Positions 17,021 to 26,607 of a stretch of 64,000 nucleotides of DNA are shown piece by piece. How positions within the stretch are numbered: the stretch's first letter is position 1; each line of letters opens with the position of its first letter. This stretch comes from Streptomyces sp. NBS 14/10 (GTDB taxonomy: Bacteria > Actinomycetota > Actinomycetes > Streptomycetales > Streptomycetaceae). The DNA lies in NCBI RefSeq assembly GCF_002224125.1, contig NZ_NCSM01000054.1:26866-90865 (forward strand), read 5' to 3'. Position numbers and translations under genes: made by a program. The notes beneath the pieces are model-generated. The model ran no database searches and had not been told where the DNA came from. It saw only the letters and a list, made by a program, of their open reading frames with translations.

Positions 17021-19344
17021 CTGGAATCGCGGACGGCACCGGCGCCGCCACCGCCACCCCCGCCGCCGGGGTCCCCCTCACGCCCAAGGAGCCGCCGACC
17101 ATCGGCCTGGGGATGTCGCTGCAGCCCGCGGACGCGGCGGCCAAGACCTCCGGCACCTTCCCGTACGCCGCCGACCTGTGGGCCGAGGGGCTGCTGTGGG
17201 CCGCCGTGCTGCGCTCCCCGCATCCGCACGCCCGTATCGTCTCCATCGACACCGCGCCCGCCGCCCAGATGCCGGGCGTACGGGCCGTGGTGACCCACGC
17301 CGACGTGCCCGGCGACGCCGCGCACGGCCGCAGGGTCGCCGACCGCCCCGTCTTCGCCAAGGACCTGGTCCGCCACCACGGCGAGCCGATCGCCGCGGTC
17401 GCCGCCGACCACCCCGACACCGCCCGGCTGGCCGCCGCGGCCATCGCCGTCGAGTACGAGGTGCTGGAGCCGGTCACCGACCCCGAGCAGGCGTTCGGGG
17501 CCGAGCCGCTGCACCCCGACGGCAATCTGGTCCGCCACATCCCGCTGAGCTTCGGCGACCCGGACGTGGTCGGCGAGGTCATCGTCGAGGGCCTGTACCG
17601 GATCGGCCGGCAGGACCCGGCGCCCATCGGCGCCGAGGCGGGCCTGGCCGTGCCGCGCCCCGACGGCGGTGTGGAGATCTACACCGCCTCCACCGACCCG
17701 CACGCCGACCGCGACCTGGCCGCCGCCTGCTTCGGCCTGGAGCCGGAGCGGGTCAAGGTCGTGGTCACGGGCGTGCCCGGCGCCATGGGCGAGCGCGAGG
17801 ACCCCGGTATGCAGCTGCCGCTGGGCCTGCTCGCGCTGCGCACCGGCCATCCGGTCAAGCTCGCCGCGACCCGCGAGGAGTCCTTCCTCGGCCACGCCCA
17901 CCGCCATCCGACCCTGCTGCGCTACCGCCACCACGCCGACGCCGAGGGCAAGTTGGTGAAGGTCGAGGCGCAGATCCTGCTGGACGCGGGCCCGTACGCC
18001 GACTCGTCCGCGGACTCGCTGGCCGCCGCGGTGTCCTTCGCCTGCGGCCCGTACGTCGTACCGCACGCGTTCATCGAGGGCTGGGCGGTGCGCACCAACA
18101 ACCCGCCCTCCGGCCATGTCCGCGGCGAGGGCGCGATGCAGGTGTGCGCCGCGTACGAGGGCCAGATGGACAAGCTGGCGGCCAAGCTGGGCCTCGACCC
18201 GGCCGAGATCCGGCTGCGCAACGCGATGGCGACCGGCGATCTGCTGCCCACCGGCCAGACCGTCACCTGCCCGGCCCCGGTCGCCGAACTGCTGCGCGCC
18301 GTACGGGACACCCCGCTGCCCCCGCTCCCCAAGGACGACCCCGAGGAGGAGTGGCTGCTGCCCGGCGGCCCCGAGGGCGCGGGCGATCCGGGCGCGGTGC
18401 GGCGCGGCGTCGGCTACGCCCTGGGCATGGTGCACATGCTCGGCGCCGAGGGGGCCGACGAGGTCTCCACGGCCACGGTCAAGGTCGTCGGCTCGGTGGC
18501 CACCGTCATCTGCGCCGCCGTCGAGACCGGCCAGGGCTTCACCACCCTGGCCCGCCAGATCGTCCAGGAGGTCCTGGGCATCGAAGAGGTGCATGTCGCA
18601 CCGGTCGACACCGACCAGCCCCCGGCCGGGCCCGCGGCGCGCGGCCGCCACACCTGGGTGTCGGGCGGCGCGGTGGAGCGGGCCGCGAAGATGGTCCGCA
18701 CTCAGCTGCTGCAGCCGCTCGCGCATAAGTTCGGCATGTCGACGGAGCTGTTGACCATCGCCGACGGCAAGATCACCTCGTACGACGGGGTGCTCAGCAC
18801 GACCGTCGACGAGGCCCTGGAGGGCAAGGAGCTGTGGGCCACCGCGCAGTGCCGCCCGCACCCCACCGAACCGCTGGACGAGACGGGCCAGGGCGACGCC
18901 TTCGTGGGCCTGGCCTTCTGCGCGATCCGCGCCGTGGTCGACGTCGACATCGAGATCGGCGCGGTGCGCGTGGTGGACATGACGATCGCCCAGGACGTGG
19001 GCCGGGTGCTCAACCCCCGCCAACTGGCGGCCCGGATCGAGGCGGGTGTCGCCCAGGGCATCGGCGCGGCCCTCACCGAGAACCTGCGCACCTCCCGCGG
19101 CGTGGTCCGGCACCCGGACCTCACCGGCTACACCCTGCCGACCGCCGTGGACGTCCCCGACATCCGTATCGTCAAACTCGTCGAGGAACGGGACGTGGTC
19201 GCCCCCTTCGGCGCCAAGGCCGTCAGCGCGGTGCCGGTGGTCACCACCCCGGCGGCGGTGGCGGCGGCGGTCCGCTCGGCGTCCGGCCGCCCGGTCAACA
19301 GGCTGCCGATCCGGCCTCAGGCGGCGGTCGTCAACAGAGCCTGA
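17017..19344 (+). CDS. XDH-family molybdopterin-binding large subunit, divergent
   Basis: 775 residues; starts ATGA-overlapped with the Fe-S gene. Domain order is typical: an a/b hammerhead domain near the N terminus (KTSGTFPYAADLWAEGLLWAAVLRSP) then the Mo-binding halves. Two hallmarks are altered. The segment aligned with the first cofactor loop reads GVPGAMGERED instead of a GGGFGGK-like motif. Near the C terminus, where the family has a KAVGEPPL-like motif with the catalytic Glu, the protein reads GAKAVSAVPV, so Glu is Ala. It may be catalytically altered, inactive in classical hydroxylation, or use another residue. The operon of FAD, Fe-S and Mo subunits still suggests an assembled complex. 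Confidence 0.8.
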   Translation: MTGIADGTGAATATPAAGVPLTPKEPPTIGLGMSLQPADAAAKTSGTFPYAADLWAEGLLWAAVLRSPHPHARIVSIDTAPAAQMPGVRAVVTHADVPGDAAHGRRVADRPVFAKDLVRHHGEPIAAVAADHPDTARLAAAAIAVEYEVLEPVTDPEQAFGAEPLHPDGNLVRHIPLSFGDPDVVGEVIVEGLYRIGRQDPAPIGAEAGLAVPRPDGGVEIYTASTDPHADRDLAAACFGLEPERVKVVVTGVPGAMGEREDPGMQLPLGLLALRTGHPVKLAATREESFLGHAHRHPTLLRYRHHADAEGKLVKVEAQILLDAGPYADSSADSLAAAVSFACGPYVVPHAFIEGWAVRTNNPPSGHVRGEGAMQVCAAYEGQMDKLAAKLGLDPAEIRLRNAMATGDLLPTGQTVTCPAPVAELLRAVRDTPLPPLPKDDPEEEWLLPGGPEGAGDPGAVRRGVGYALGMVHMLGAEGADEVSTATVKVVGSVATVICAAVETGQGFTTLARQIVQEVLGIEEVHVAPVDTDQPPAGPAARGRHTWVSGGAVERAAKMVRTQLLQPLAHKFGMSTELLTIADGKITSYDGVLSTTVDEALEGKELWATAQCRPHPTEPLDETGQGDAFVGLAFCAIRAVVDVDIEIGAVRVVDMTIAQDVGRVLNPRQLAARIEAGVAQGIGAALTENLRTSRGVVRHPDLTGYTLPTAVDVPDIRIVKLVEERDVVAPFGAKAVSAVPVVTTPAAVAAAVRSASGRPVNRLPIRPQAAVVNRA

Positions 19345-19391
19345 TCACGGGCTGAGCCTGATCGCGGGCTGAGGGGGATTTGAGGGGGCTG

Positions 19392-20141
19392 TTGAGCGCG
19401 CGCATCCTGGTCGCGGAGGACGACGAGAAGCAGGCGCGGCTGATCCGGATCTATCTGGAGCGGGAGGGGAACGCCGTCCAGACCGTCCACGACGGCCGCT
19501 CGGCGATCGACCGGGCCAGGACCAGCCGCCCCGACCTCATCGTGCTCGACGTGATGCTGCCGCAGGTCGACGGCCTGGACGTATGCCGCATCCTGCGCAC
19601 CGAGTCCCAGGTGCCGATCCTGCTGCTGACCGCGCGTGCCACCGAGGAGGACATGCTCCTCGGGCTCGACCTCGGCGCCGACGACTACATGACCAAGCCG
19701 TACAGCCCCCGGGAGCTGACCGCCCGCGTCAGGGCCCTGTTGCGGCGGTCCCGGGCCGCCACGGGGGAGCCGACGGTCGTCCGGGCCGGGGCGCTGGAGA
19801 TCGACACCGCACGCTACGAGGTGCGGCTCGCGGGCGAGACGATCGCGCTGACGGGTAAGGAGTTCGCCATCCTGGCCCTGCTGGCGGGCGAGCCGGGGCG
19901 CGCCTTCACCCGGGCGCAGATCATCGACCGGGTCTTCGGCTTCGAGCAGGACGTATTGGAGCGCACCGTGGACGCGCATGTGATGAACCTGCGCCGCAAG
20001 CTGGAGCGCGGGCCGGGGGCACCTCGCATGGTGGAGACCGTCTACGGACGCGGCTACCGGCTGGCCGACCCGGGCCCGGACCCGGACTCGAACGCCGACC
20101 CGGGCCCGGACCCGATGCCGAGCGCGGGCCCCGCGCGATGA
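19392..20141 (+). CDS. OmpR/PhoB-family response regulator
   Basis: 249 residues. Receiver domain with acidic pocket EDD near the start, phospho-acceptor Asp in LIVLDVMLP (about residue 53), and Lys in TKPYSP; winged-helix DNA-binding domain from about 130 with RTVDAHVMNLRRKLE and VYGRGYRL. A Pro/Asp/Gly-rich tail ends the protein. TTG 19392 with GAGGGGG ahead is preferred over TTG 19380, which sits too close to its upstream purine run. It overlaps the histidine kinase gene by four bases. Confidence 0.92.
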   Translation: MSARILVAEDDEKQARLIRIYLEREGNAVQTVHDGRSAIDRARTSRPDLIVLDVMLPQVDGLDVCRILRTESQVPILLLTARATEEDMLLGLDLGADDYMTKPYSPRELTARVRALLRRSRAATGEPTVVRAGALEIDTARYEVRLAGETIALTGKEFAILALLAGEPGRAFTRAQIIDRVFGFEQDVLERTVDAHVMNLRRKLERGPGAPRMVETVYGRGYRLADPGPDPDSNADPGPDPMPSAGPAR

Positions 20142-21808
20142 GCTTCCGGCTGCGGGCGCTCGCCCTCGTCATGCTGCTCGTGATCGCCGCCACCGCGGCC
20201 ACCGCCTGGCTGACGCTGCGTCAGGCCACCCGGCAGGCGAACGAGACCGCCGCCGCGGACCGGGCCGACATCAACCGGGTCACCGGCGAGCTGCGCCGGT
20301 ACGGCCTGCGGCACGGCACCTGGGACGGCGTCGCGTCCGCCGTGCGCGAACTGGCCGCCGGCACCGGGCAGCGCATACAGGCCACCACCACGACCGGCTC
20401 CGGTGCGCCGCTGGCGGACTCGGACGTGCTGATGGGCCATAAGCCCCGCAAGACCGGCACGGGCGCACCGCTCCTGGTGGACCCGCGCCCCGAGTTGCGG
20501 CTGCCCGAGGGGCTGGTTCCGGTGGCGGTGTTCAAGCTCACCACTACCGAGATCGCCAAATACCGCTCCGGGACGGCGTACGCGGCGTGTCTGACCCGCG
20601 ACGGCTTCGAGGTGACGGTCGGGCGCGACGATTACGGCGTGCCGACGTACGCGGCGGGCCGGAAGACGGGAAGCGGCGGCACATCGGCGTCGCGCGGGTC
20701 CTGTCAGCGGCCGAAGCCGACACCGGCGCAGTATGTCCGGTACGACAAGGCCGCGAGGCCCTGCCTGTCGGCCACGGACGAGGGCATCACCCCGTGCCTC
20801 GAGCGGGTCTTCGCCGAGCAGATCAGCGACGCCGCCCCGCCGCCCCTCCAAGTCCGCCTCGGCGCCCTCGACGAACCGCCGTCCGCCCTCGCCGCCGCGC
20901 CCGCGGTCACCGTGGCCGTAGCCGTCGCGGTGGCGGCCATCCTCGGCGCGCTGCTGCTCAGCCGGACGGTGCTCCGTCCCGTCAGCGCCCTGACCGCCGC
21001 CTCCCGCGGCCTCGGCGAGGGCGACCTGGCCCGGCGGGTGTCTGTGACCGGCCGGGACGAGATCGCCGAACTCGGCCGCTCCTTCAACCGCATGGCCGCG
21101 TCGCTGCAGGACAGCGAGGAGCGTCAGCGCCGGCTCGTCGGAGATGTCGCCCACGAGCTGCGCACCCCGCTGGCCAATCTGCGCGGCTATCTGGAGGCGC
21201 TGCGCGACGGGGTCGTCGACCCGGAACCCGAGCTGCTGGACTCGCTCCACGAAGAGGTCCTGCTCCAGCAGCGGATCGTCGACGACCTGCAGGACCTGGC
21301 GCTCGCCGAGGCGGGTGCGCTCAGCTACCACCGCGACCACATCGATCTGGGCGAACTGCTGGAGACCTGCCGCACCGCCCACCGGGCCCAGGCCGAGCGC
21401 GCCAGGGTCGCCCTCACCGTCGAGACGCCGGGCGGCGACCCCGTGTACGCGTACGCCGACGCGGACCGGCTGCGGCAGGCCGTCGGCAATCTGGTGAGCA
21501 ACGCCGTACGGGCCACCGGGCCCGGCGGCACCGTTCGGCTGTCCCTGGCGCGCCGCGGCGCGGGGGCCGTGGTCCAAGTCGGCGACACCGGGCACGGCAT
21601 CCCCGCCGAGCAGTTGCCGCACGTCTTCGACCGCTTCTGGCGGGCCGACGCCGCGCGGGGGAGGGCCACCGGCGGCAGCGGGCTCGGGCTGTCCATCGCC
21701 CGCCAGATCGTGAAGGACCATCAGGGGACGATCGGGGTGGAGAGCGCGGTCGGGGTCGGCACGACCTTCACCATCGAGCTCCCCACGACCGCCGCGCCCA
21801 CCGCTTGA
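20138..21808 (+). CDS. Sensor histidine kinase
   Basis: 556 residues. TM1 at about 7-27, an extracytoplasmic domain of some 220 residues carrying four cysteines (AACLT, GSCQR, RPCLS, TPCLE) that could form disulfides, TM2 near 255-275, HAMP, then the H-box DVAHELRTPLANL (His near 338), N-box NLVSNAVRA, and ATP-lid motifs GDTGHGIP and GSGLGLSI. Cognate of the overlapping response regulator. It converges, 12 bases apart, on an ABC exporter/HlyD/lipoprotein operon, a layout seen for cell-envelope stress systems; that this operon is its target is inference. Confidence 0.92.
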   Translation: MSFRLRALALVMLLVIAATAATAWLTLRQATRQANETAAADRADINRVTGELRRYGLRHGTWDGVASAVRELAAGTGQRIQATTTTGSGAPLADSDVLMGHKPRKTGTGAPLLVDPRPELRLPEGLVPVAVFKLTTTEIAKYRSGTAYAACLTRDGFEVTVGRDDYGVPTYAAGRKTGSGGTSASRGSCQRPKPTPAQYVRYDKAARPCLSATDEGITPCLERVFAEQISDAAPPPLQVRLGALDEPPSALAAAPAVTVAVAVAVAAILGALLLSRTVLRPVSALTAASRGLGEGDLARRVSVTGRDEIAELGRSFNRMAASLQDSEERQRRLVGDVAHELRTPLANLRGYLEALRDGVVDPEPELLDSLHEEVLLQQRIVDDLQDLALAEAGALSYHRDHIDLGELLETCRTAHRAQAERARVALTVETPGGDPVYAYADADRLRQAVGNLVSNAVRATGPGGTVRLSLARRGAGAVVQVGDTGHGIPAEQLPHVFDRFWRADAARGRATGGSGLGLSIARQIVKDHQGTIGVESAVGVGTTFTIELPTTAAPTA

Positions 21809-21820
21809 CGCGGGGCCCGC

Positions 21821-23029
21821 TCAGGACCCGGCGAGGGCCTGGGTCGGGGCCAGCCGTCCGGCCCGTATCGCCGGATACAGCCCGGCCAGGGCCCCGATGG
21901 CGAGCGTCACCCCGACCCCGGCCCCCGTGGCCCACAGCGGCACCTCGGTCGGCCAGCCCCGCACCCCCGCGTACACGGCGGTGATGCCCGTGCCCAGCAC
22001 CGCCCCGGCCGCCCCGCCCAGCGCGCACAGCAGCAGCGACTCGGTGACGAACTGCCCCCGGATCTGCCCGCTGGTGGCGCCCAGCGCCCTGCGCAGCCCG
22101 ATCTCCGGGCGGCGCTCCAGCACGGAGATGACCATGGTGTTGCCCACCCCCACGCCCCCCACGAGCAGAGCCACCCCGCCGAGCCCCAGCAGCAGCCCGG
22201 TCAGCGCCGACTCGGCCGCCTCGCGCGCGGCCAGCGCGTCCGAGGGCCGCGAGACCACCACCTGATTCGGATGCTCGGGGTTCGCGGTCGCCGCGAGCAC
22301 GTCCCGTACAGCCGTCACCCGGTCTTCCTCCGTGCGGACGTACACGGTCGACGGGTGGCCGTCGAAGCCCAGATACCGCTGGGCCGCGGGCCAGCCGACC
22401 AGCGCCGCCTGGTCGATCTCGGGCGCGAGCGGCACCGGGTCCACGATGCCCACCAGCGAGAACCACGTACCGCCCAGCCACAGCCGGGTGCCCGGGGTGT
22501 GCACGTCCAACCGCCGGGCCGCCTGCCGGCCGAGCACCACCCCCGGGTACTCGGCGGTGGCCGAGTCCAGCCACCTGCCCGTACGGACCTTCCCGCCCAC
22601 CGACGCGAGCAGCCGCGGTTCGGCCGCCAGTACCTCGATGCTGCCGGTGCGCCCGCTGGGCATGTGCTCGTTCCGGTACACCTTGGCGTCCTTGACCGCG
22701 CCCGTCGCCGCGACCTGTAGCACCGGGCCGATCCGCCGGATCATCGCCGTGGACTCCTCGGGCAGCTGGGAGCTTTGGCCCGTGGACTGGCCGCCCGCGG
22801 ACTGGCTGGGGGAGACGCGCAGCAGATTGGTGCCGAGCCGGTCCAGACGGCGGTCCACCTCGGCCCGCCCGGACATGGAGATCCCGACGACCGCGAGCAT
22901 CGCGGCCACGCCGATCGCGATTCCCAGCGCGGACAGGAGCACGCGCAGCGGGCGGGTGCGCAGACCGGTGCCACCCAGGCGGACGACGTCGGCGGGCCGC
23001 AGCCGGGCCGGTCGCAGTCCCCGGCTCAT
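21821..23029 (-). CDS. MacB/FtsX-type ABC transporter permease
   Basis: 402 residues: one TM near the N terminus ([20 protein letters not shown]), a periplasm-facing MacB core domain of about 200 residues, then three TMs with the typical [19 protein letters not shown] loop between. Such permeases act in mechanotransmission or in efflux of peptides and antibiotics rather than import. Four-base overlap with the ATPase gene upstream. Confidence 0.9.
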   Translation of the reverse strand: MSRGLRPARLRPADVVRLGGTGLRTRPLRVLLSALGIAIGVAAMLAVVGISMSGRAEVDRRLDRLGTNLLRVSPSQSAGGQSTGQSSQLPEESTAMIRRIGPVLQVAATGAVKDAKVYRNEHMPSGRTGSIEVLAAEPRLLASVGGKVRTGRWLDSATAEYPGVVLGRQAARRLDVHTPGTRLWLGGTWFSLVGIVDPVPLAPEIDQAALVGWPAAQRYLGFDGHPSTVYVRTEEDRVTAVRDVLAATANPEHPNQVVVSRPSDALAAREAAESALTGLLLGLGGVALLVGGVGVGNTMVISVLERRPEIGLRRALGATSGQIRGQFVTESLLLCALGGAAGAVLGTGITAVYAGVRGWPTEVPLWATGAGVGVTLAIGALAGLYPAIRAGRLAPTQALAGS

Positions 23030-23889
23030 GGCTGCCTCCCGAAGACCGCCGGGCGGGCCGGGACCGCCACATCCGCCCCGCCGGGCTCGTCCGCCTTGTT
23101 GGGCTCATCCACCCCACCGGGCTTATCCACCCCACCGGGCTTATCCACCCCACCGGGCTTGTACGCCCCACCGGGCTCGTCCGCGCCGCCGGGCCCGTCC
23201 GCCCCGCCGGGCTCATGTGCCCCGCTGTCGGCGACGATCCGCCCGTCGTGGATCTCCACCCGCCGGTCGAGCGCCGCGGCCAGCTCCCGATCGTGGGTGA
23301 TCACCACCACCGTCGTACCGGCCGCGTGCAGCTCGCGCAGCAGCTCCAGCACCGCCGCGCCCGAGGCCGAGTCGAGATTGCCGGTCGGCTCGTCGGCCAG
23401 CAGCAGAGCCGGCTCCCCGATCACCGCCCGCGCCACGGCGGCCCGCTGGCGCTCGCCGCCGGACAGCTGATGGGGCAGATGGCCGGACCGGTGGGCCAGC
23501 CCCACCCGGGCCAGCGCCACCGAGGCCCTGCGGCGGCGCTCCCGCAGGGGCACGCCGGCGTACAGCAGCCCGTCGGCGACCGTGTCGAGCACCGGCACGC
23601 CCACCGCCAGGTGGAACTGCTGGAACACAAAGCCGATCCGCTGCGCGCGCAGCGCGGACAGCTCCCGGTCGGACAGCCGCGCCACGTCGTGGCTGTCGAT
23701 GGTGACCCGCCCGGCGGTCGGCCGGTCGAGCGTGCCCATCAGGTGCAGCAGACTCGACTTCCCGGAGCCGGACGGGCCCACGACGGCGACCAGTTCCCCG
23801 GAGCGGACGAGCAGATCGGCGTCACGGACCGCCGCGACCCCGCCGGGGTAGGTCTTCGTGACCCCCTCGAAGACGACGACGGGCCTCAT
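23026..23889 (-). CDS. MacB-type ABC transporter ATP-binding protein with repeat tail
   Basis: 287 residues. Walker [10 protein letters not shown], signature LSGGERQR, Walker [13 protein letters not shown] and H-loop ITHDRE are intact over the first 225 residues. The C-terminal 60 residues are unusual: nine or so five-residue units of the form [ED]-x-P-G-G-[AV], encoded by 15-base DNA repeats. The repeats are in frame, so copy number can vary without frameshift. Partner of the overlapping permease gene and of the HlyD-like gene upstream. Confidence 0.9.
   Translation of the reverse strand: MRPVVVFEGVTKTYPGGVAAVRDADLLVRSGELVAVVGPSGSGKSSLLHLMGTLDRPTAGRVTIDSHDVARLSDRELSALRAQRIGFVFQQFHLAVGVPVLDTVADGLLYAGVPLRERRRRASVALARVGLAHRSGHLPHQLSGGERQRAAVARAVIGEPALLLADEPTGNLDSASGAAVLELLRELHAAGTTVVVITHDRELAAALDRRVEIHDGRIVADSGAHEPGGADGPGGADEPGGAYKPGGVDKPGGVDKPGGVDEPNKADEPGGADVAVPARPAVFGRQP
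23071..23215 (-). repeat. 15-bp coding minisatellite in the ABC ATPase gene
   Basis: About nine copies of a 15-base unit (plus-strand form CCACCGGGCTTATCC or CCGCCGGGCTCGTCC). The three central copies are almost identical, the outer ones diverged. Encodes the GGxDxP pentapeptide tail. Confidence 0.85.
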
Positions 23890-25037
23890 TCGGGGATCCT
23901 CACCTTCAGGCCCTCGCGCACGGTGGACCCGCTCACCTCGACCTTGCCGTTCGCGAACAGACCGGTCTTGACGGCGACGAAGCGACTGCCCTTCCCGTCC
24001 CCGTCGGCACCCCCGGCGTCGGCGATTTCCAGCCCGTGGCCGCCCTCGGCGAGCGCCACCAGGGCGGCCACGGGAACGGTCAGGACGTTCTCGCGCTTGC
24101 GGCCGACGTAGCGGACGGTCACCGGGGTGCTGTTCAGCTGCCTCAGGGCCTCCTGGTCCTTGATGCGGATGAGGACCGGGACCTTGGCGTTCTTGGCCGC
24201 GTCCCCGTCGCCGCCCCCGCCCCCGCCCCCGCCCCCGCCCCCGTCGCCGCCCTCGGCGCCCTGTGCCGGGGAGGCGTCCTGCCCGACCTCCGCCACCCGG
24301 CCCTTGACCGTATGCCCGTCCGGCAGCTCGACGGTCACCCGATTGCCGCGCTCCGCCCAGCCGGTCTCCCCGGCCGGTGCCTCGACGGTCACCGAGCGTG
24401 TGGTGCTCGTGTAGCTCAGCACATTCCCCGTGGCCTGGGCGCCCACCCGGACGCTCGTGCGGGCGATCCGGATCGGCCCGGACACGTACGCGATGTCCCC
24501 GGTCCCCACCTTGCCGGTCCTGGGCCTGCCCAGGTCCCGCTGCCAGCGCTTGACCGCATCGGCGGTCAGTTGAGAGTACGTGTCGTCCACCGTGAAGCCC
24601 GAGTAGCCGAGCATGGCCAGGTTGGACTCGAACTGCTTGACGTCCAGGCCCCGGAGGGGACGGTCCGGGTCCCGGCCGACCGCCAGCTCCCGGTACATCG
24701 GCAGGTCCCCGTACAGCAGCACGACGGGCTTCTCGTCCACCCGCAGCAGCGTCCGGCCGCGCGTGACGGTCTTCCCGGCCTTCGGCAGCCAGGTGATGGT
24801 GCCCTCCGCCCGTGTCTCGAACGGCACCTCAGGACCGTGGTCCAGTGTCCCGTCGACCGCCGTCTCGTCGACCAGCGTGCCGCGGGTGACCCGTACCGTT
24901 CTGTCCCCGCGCCCGGAGTCCGGCCCGCCGGAGTCCGAGCCGTCCCCGCCGCCGAGCCCCAGCGCGCCGACCACCGCCACGGCGGTGACCGCCACGGCCC
25001 CCGCCGCCACCAGGACGGACCTGCGCCCGATGCCCAT
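23886..25037 (-). CDS. HlyD/MacA-like efflux accessory protein with peptidoglycan-binding domain
   Basis: 383 residues. N-terminal membrane anchor ([23 protein letters not shown]), then a barrel/lipoyl-like region, a peptidoglycan_binding_1 domain inserted at about 125-170 ([15 protein letters not shown]...[10 protein letters not shown]), and further beta-barrel segments. An eleven-Gly run near residue 270 is encoded by a pure CCCCCG-type repeat (24211-24243). Probably bridges the ABC exporter to the wall. Overlaps both neighbours by one to four bases. Confidence 0.85.
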   Translation of the reverse strand: MGIGRRSVLVAAGAVAVTAVAVVGALGLGGGDGSDSGGPDSGRGDRTVRVTRGTLVDETAVDGTLDHGPEVPFETRAEGTITWLPKAGKTVTRGRTLLRVDEKPVVLLYGDLPMYRELAVGRDPDRPLRGLDVKQFESNLAMLGYSGFTVDDTYSQLTADAVKRWQRDLGRPRTGKVGTGDIAYVSGPIRIARTSVRVGAQATGNVLSYTSTTRSVTVEAPAGETGWAERGNRVTVELPDGHTVKGRVAEVGQDASPAQGAEGGDGGGGGGGGGGGDGDAAKNAKVPVLIRIKDQEALRQLNSTPVTVRYVGRKRENVLTVPVAALVALAEGGHGLEIADAGGADGDGKGSRFVAVKTGLFANGKVEVSGSTVREGLKVRIPE

Positions 25038-25645
25038 CAGCCCTTGCCCTTACCGGGGTTGACCGGGTCCCCGATGATCGGCGCACAGATGCGGATGGCC
25101 CGTTTGGCGCGGGCCGACGTCGGGTCCCACGACATCTTTCCGTCATTCTGGAAGTCCTCGTCGGAGTAGCCGTCGTCGCCCACGTCCGGGGCCTCGGGAA
25201 CCCCGTTCTCCTGCATGCACTTCGCGTAGCGCTTCCTGGTCGCGATCTCCTTGGCGGACAGCTTCGGCCTCTCCTGCCGCTCCAGTTCCTCGGGCACCGG
25301 GAGCGAGAACTCCTCGCACTTCACCTGGGCCCGGGTGAACTTCGGGTCCGCCTTCAACTCCCGCGCGTCGCCGAAGTCGATGTGGCCCTTCGCATCGGGG
25401 TCGGGGACCTCGAGCCCCTCCTCGCGCAGACACTTGACGAACCTGCGCTGCCCCTCGACGTACCGCGCGATCTCGCCGTCCCCGGCCTTCGACGAACCGG
25501 CCTTGGTCTTTCCGTCCCCCGCCGAGGCCACCTCGTCCCCGCCTCCGCCGCCCCCACCACAACCGCTCAGCCCCAGCGCCACCACCGACACCACCACGGC
25601 CGGCCACGCCCGAGCCGCGAACCGTCGCCGCGCACATGCCTTCAT
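25037..25645 (-). CDS. Lipoprotein with duplicated Cys motif
   Basis: 202 residues. Signal peptide with lipobox LSGC followed by a Gly-rich linker. Two related segments, FVKCLREEGLEVPDPD and YAKCMQENGVPEAPDV, each with one Cys, suggest an internal duplication; further Cys occur at VKCEEF and RICAPI. ATG 25645 after GAGGGAT is chosen over the ATG seven codons upstream. First gene of the exporter operon. This lipoprotein/HlyD/ABC arrangement is common in Streptomyces; function is not established. Confidence 0.8.
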   Translation of the reverse strand: MKACARRRFAARAWPAVVVSVVALGLSGCGGGGGGGDEVASAGDGKTKAGSSKAGDGEIARYVEGQRRFVKCLREEGLEVPDPDAKGHIDFGDARELKADPKFTRAQVKCEEFSLPVPEELERQERPKLSAKEIATRKRYAKCMQENGVPEAPDVGDDGYSDEDFQNDGKMSWDPTSARAKRAIRICAPIIGDPVNPGKGKG

Positions 25646-25786
25646 GGACACAGATCCCTCAATCACTCGTGACCGCCCGGACGCTGGTGCGGCCGGGCGG
25701 GCTCGAACGTATGAGGGGCCCTATGAAGAACCTATGAAGAAGCCATCAAGAACCGACGCGGGAGCCACCACCGCCACGCGTCACCG

Positions 25787-25851
25787 CCGTACGCCACCGC
25801 AGTACATCACTGCCGTACGTCGCTGCGGTGCATCGCTGCCGTACATCACTG
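25787..25851. repeat. Five tandem 13-bp repeats
   Basis: Five head-to-tail 13-base units at 25787, 25800, 25813, 25826 and 25839; consensus CCGTACATCRCTG. The last unit runs into the stop codon of the minus-strand gene that follows. The rest of the roughly 200-base gap to the lipoprotein gene (25646-25845) shows nothing else. Confidence 0.8.
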
Positions 25852-26469
25852 CATCCAGGCGCTGAATGCCTGCTGGGTCGCCGTGCGCAGCAGCGCGTCC
25901 TCCACCGCCCGCAGCCTGCCTTCGCCGGCCACCGGCGACGCCCCGTACGGCCGCCCCTTGGCGCGCCACAGCTCCTTGGCGTCCGGAGTGGCGACCAGGC
26001 ACGCCGAGCGCAGGTCCCCGGCGATCCAGAGCATGCCGCGGCCGTCGGGCGTGCCGTGCCATACGGTGTCGGGCACGGCCGAGTCCAGCGCCCGGGCGAC
26101 GCTGCCGTCGGGCGCCAGCAGCAGGATCAGCCGCTGGTGGTCCTTCGTCTCCTCCAGCTGACAGGGCCAGGCCTGGAACGGGTGGCTGAGGGCGACGGTG
26201 AGCTTCGGCGCGGTCACGGCGAGGCCGACCGCACCGCCGAGACCGGAGAAGACCGCCAAGGTCCCCGCCAGGCCGGCCACGACCACGCCCGCGTTCAACG
26301 AGACCGGTACCACCCACTTCACGGCGGCGACGGTCACCGCCACCATCACCACGGCGAACAGCAGGACATTGCGGGCCGCGGTCTTCTCGCGCCGCAGCCG
26401 CTCGTAGACCCCCGGATAGGCCGCCGCCGTTCCGCCCGACACCTGATATCCGTACTCGTCCGCCAGCAT
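25846..26469 (-). CDS. Hypothetical membrane protein
   Basis: 207 residues, not recognised. Two predicted membrane helices lie at about 35-55 and 60-90 (LLFAVVMVAVTVAAVKWVV; AGVVVAGLAGTLAVFSGLGG), followed by a roughly 110-residue soluble domain with beta-rich sequence (RLILLLAPDGSVARALD, GRGMLWIAGDLRSACLV). ATG 26469 is preceded by GGAGGGG. Its 3' end overlaps a 13-bp repeat array. It lies downstream of the DUF1963 gene on the same strand. Confidence 0.65.
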   Translation of the reverse strand: MLADEYGYQVSGGTAAAYPGVYERLRREKTAARNVLLFAVVMVAVTVAAVKWVVPVSLNAGVVVAGLAGTLAVFSGLGGAVGLAVTAPKLTVALSHPFQAWPCQLEETKDHQRLILLLAPDGSVARALDSAVPDTVWHGTPDGRGMLWIAGDLRSACLVATPDAKELWRAKGRPYGASPVAGEGRLRAVEDALLRTATQQAFSAWMQ

Positions 26470-26607
26470 GATGCCCCTCCGTCCGTCGCCTTGCGGCCCT
26501 GGAGGGGATGTTGACGGGGCGCGGCGGCGCCCTGCCAGGTCTTCAGGCGTCCCGGACAGTCCCGGACATCCTCCCGGACACTCCAAGACCCGGCAGGGCG
26601 TCTGGCC

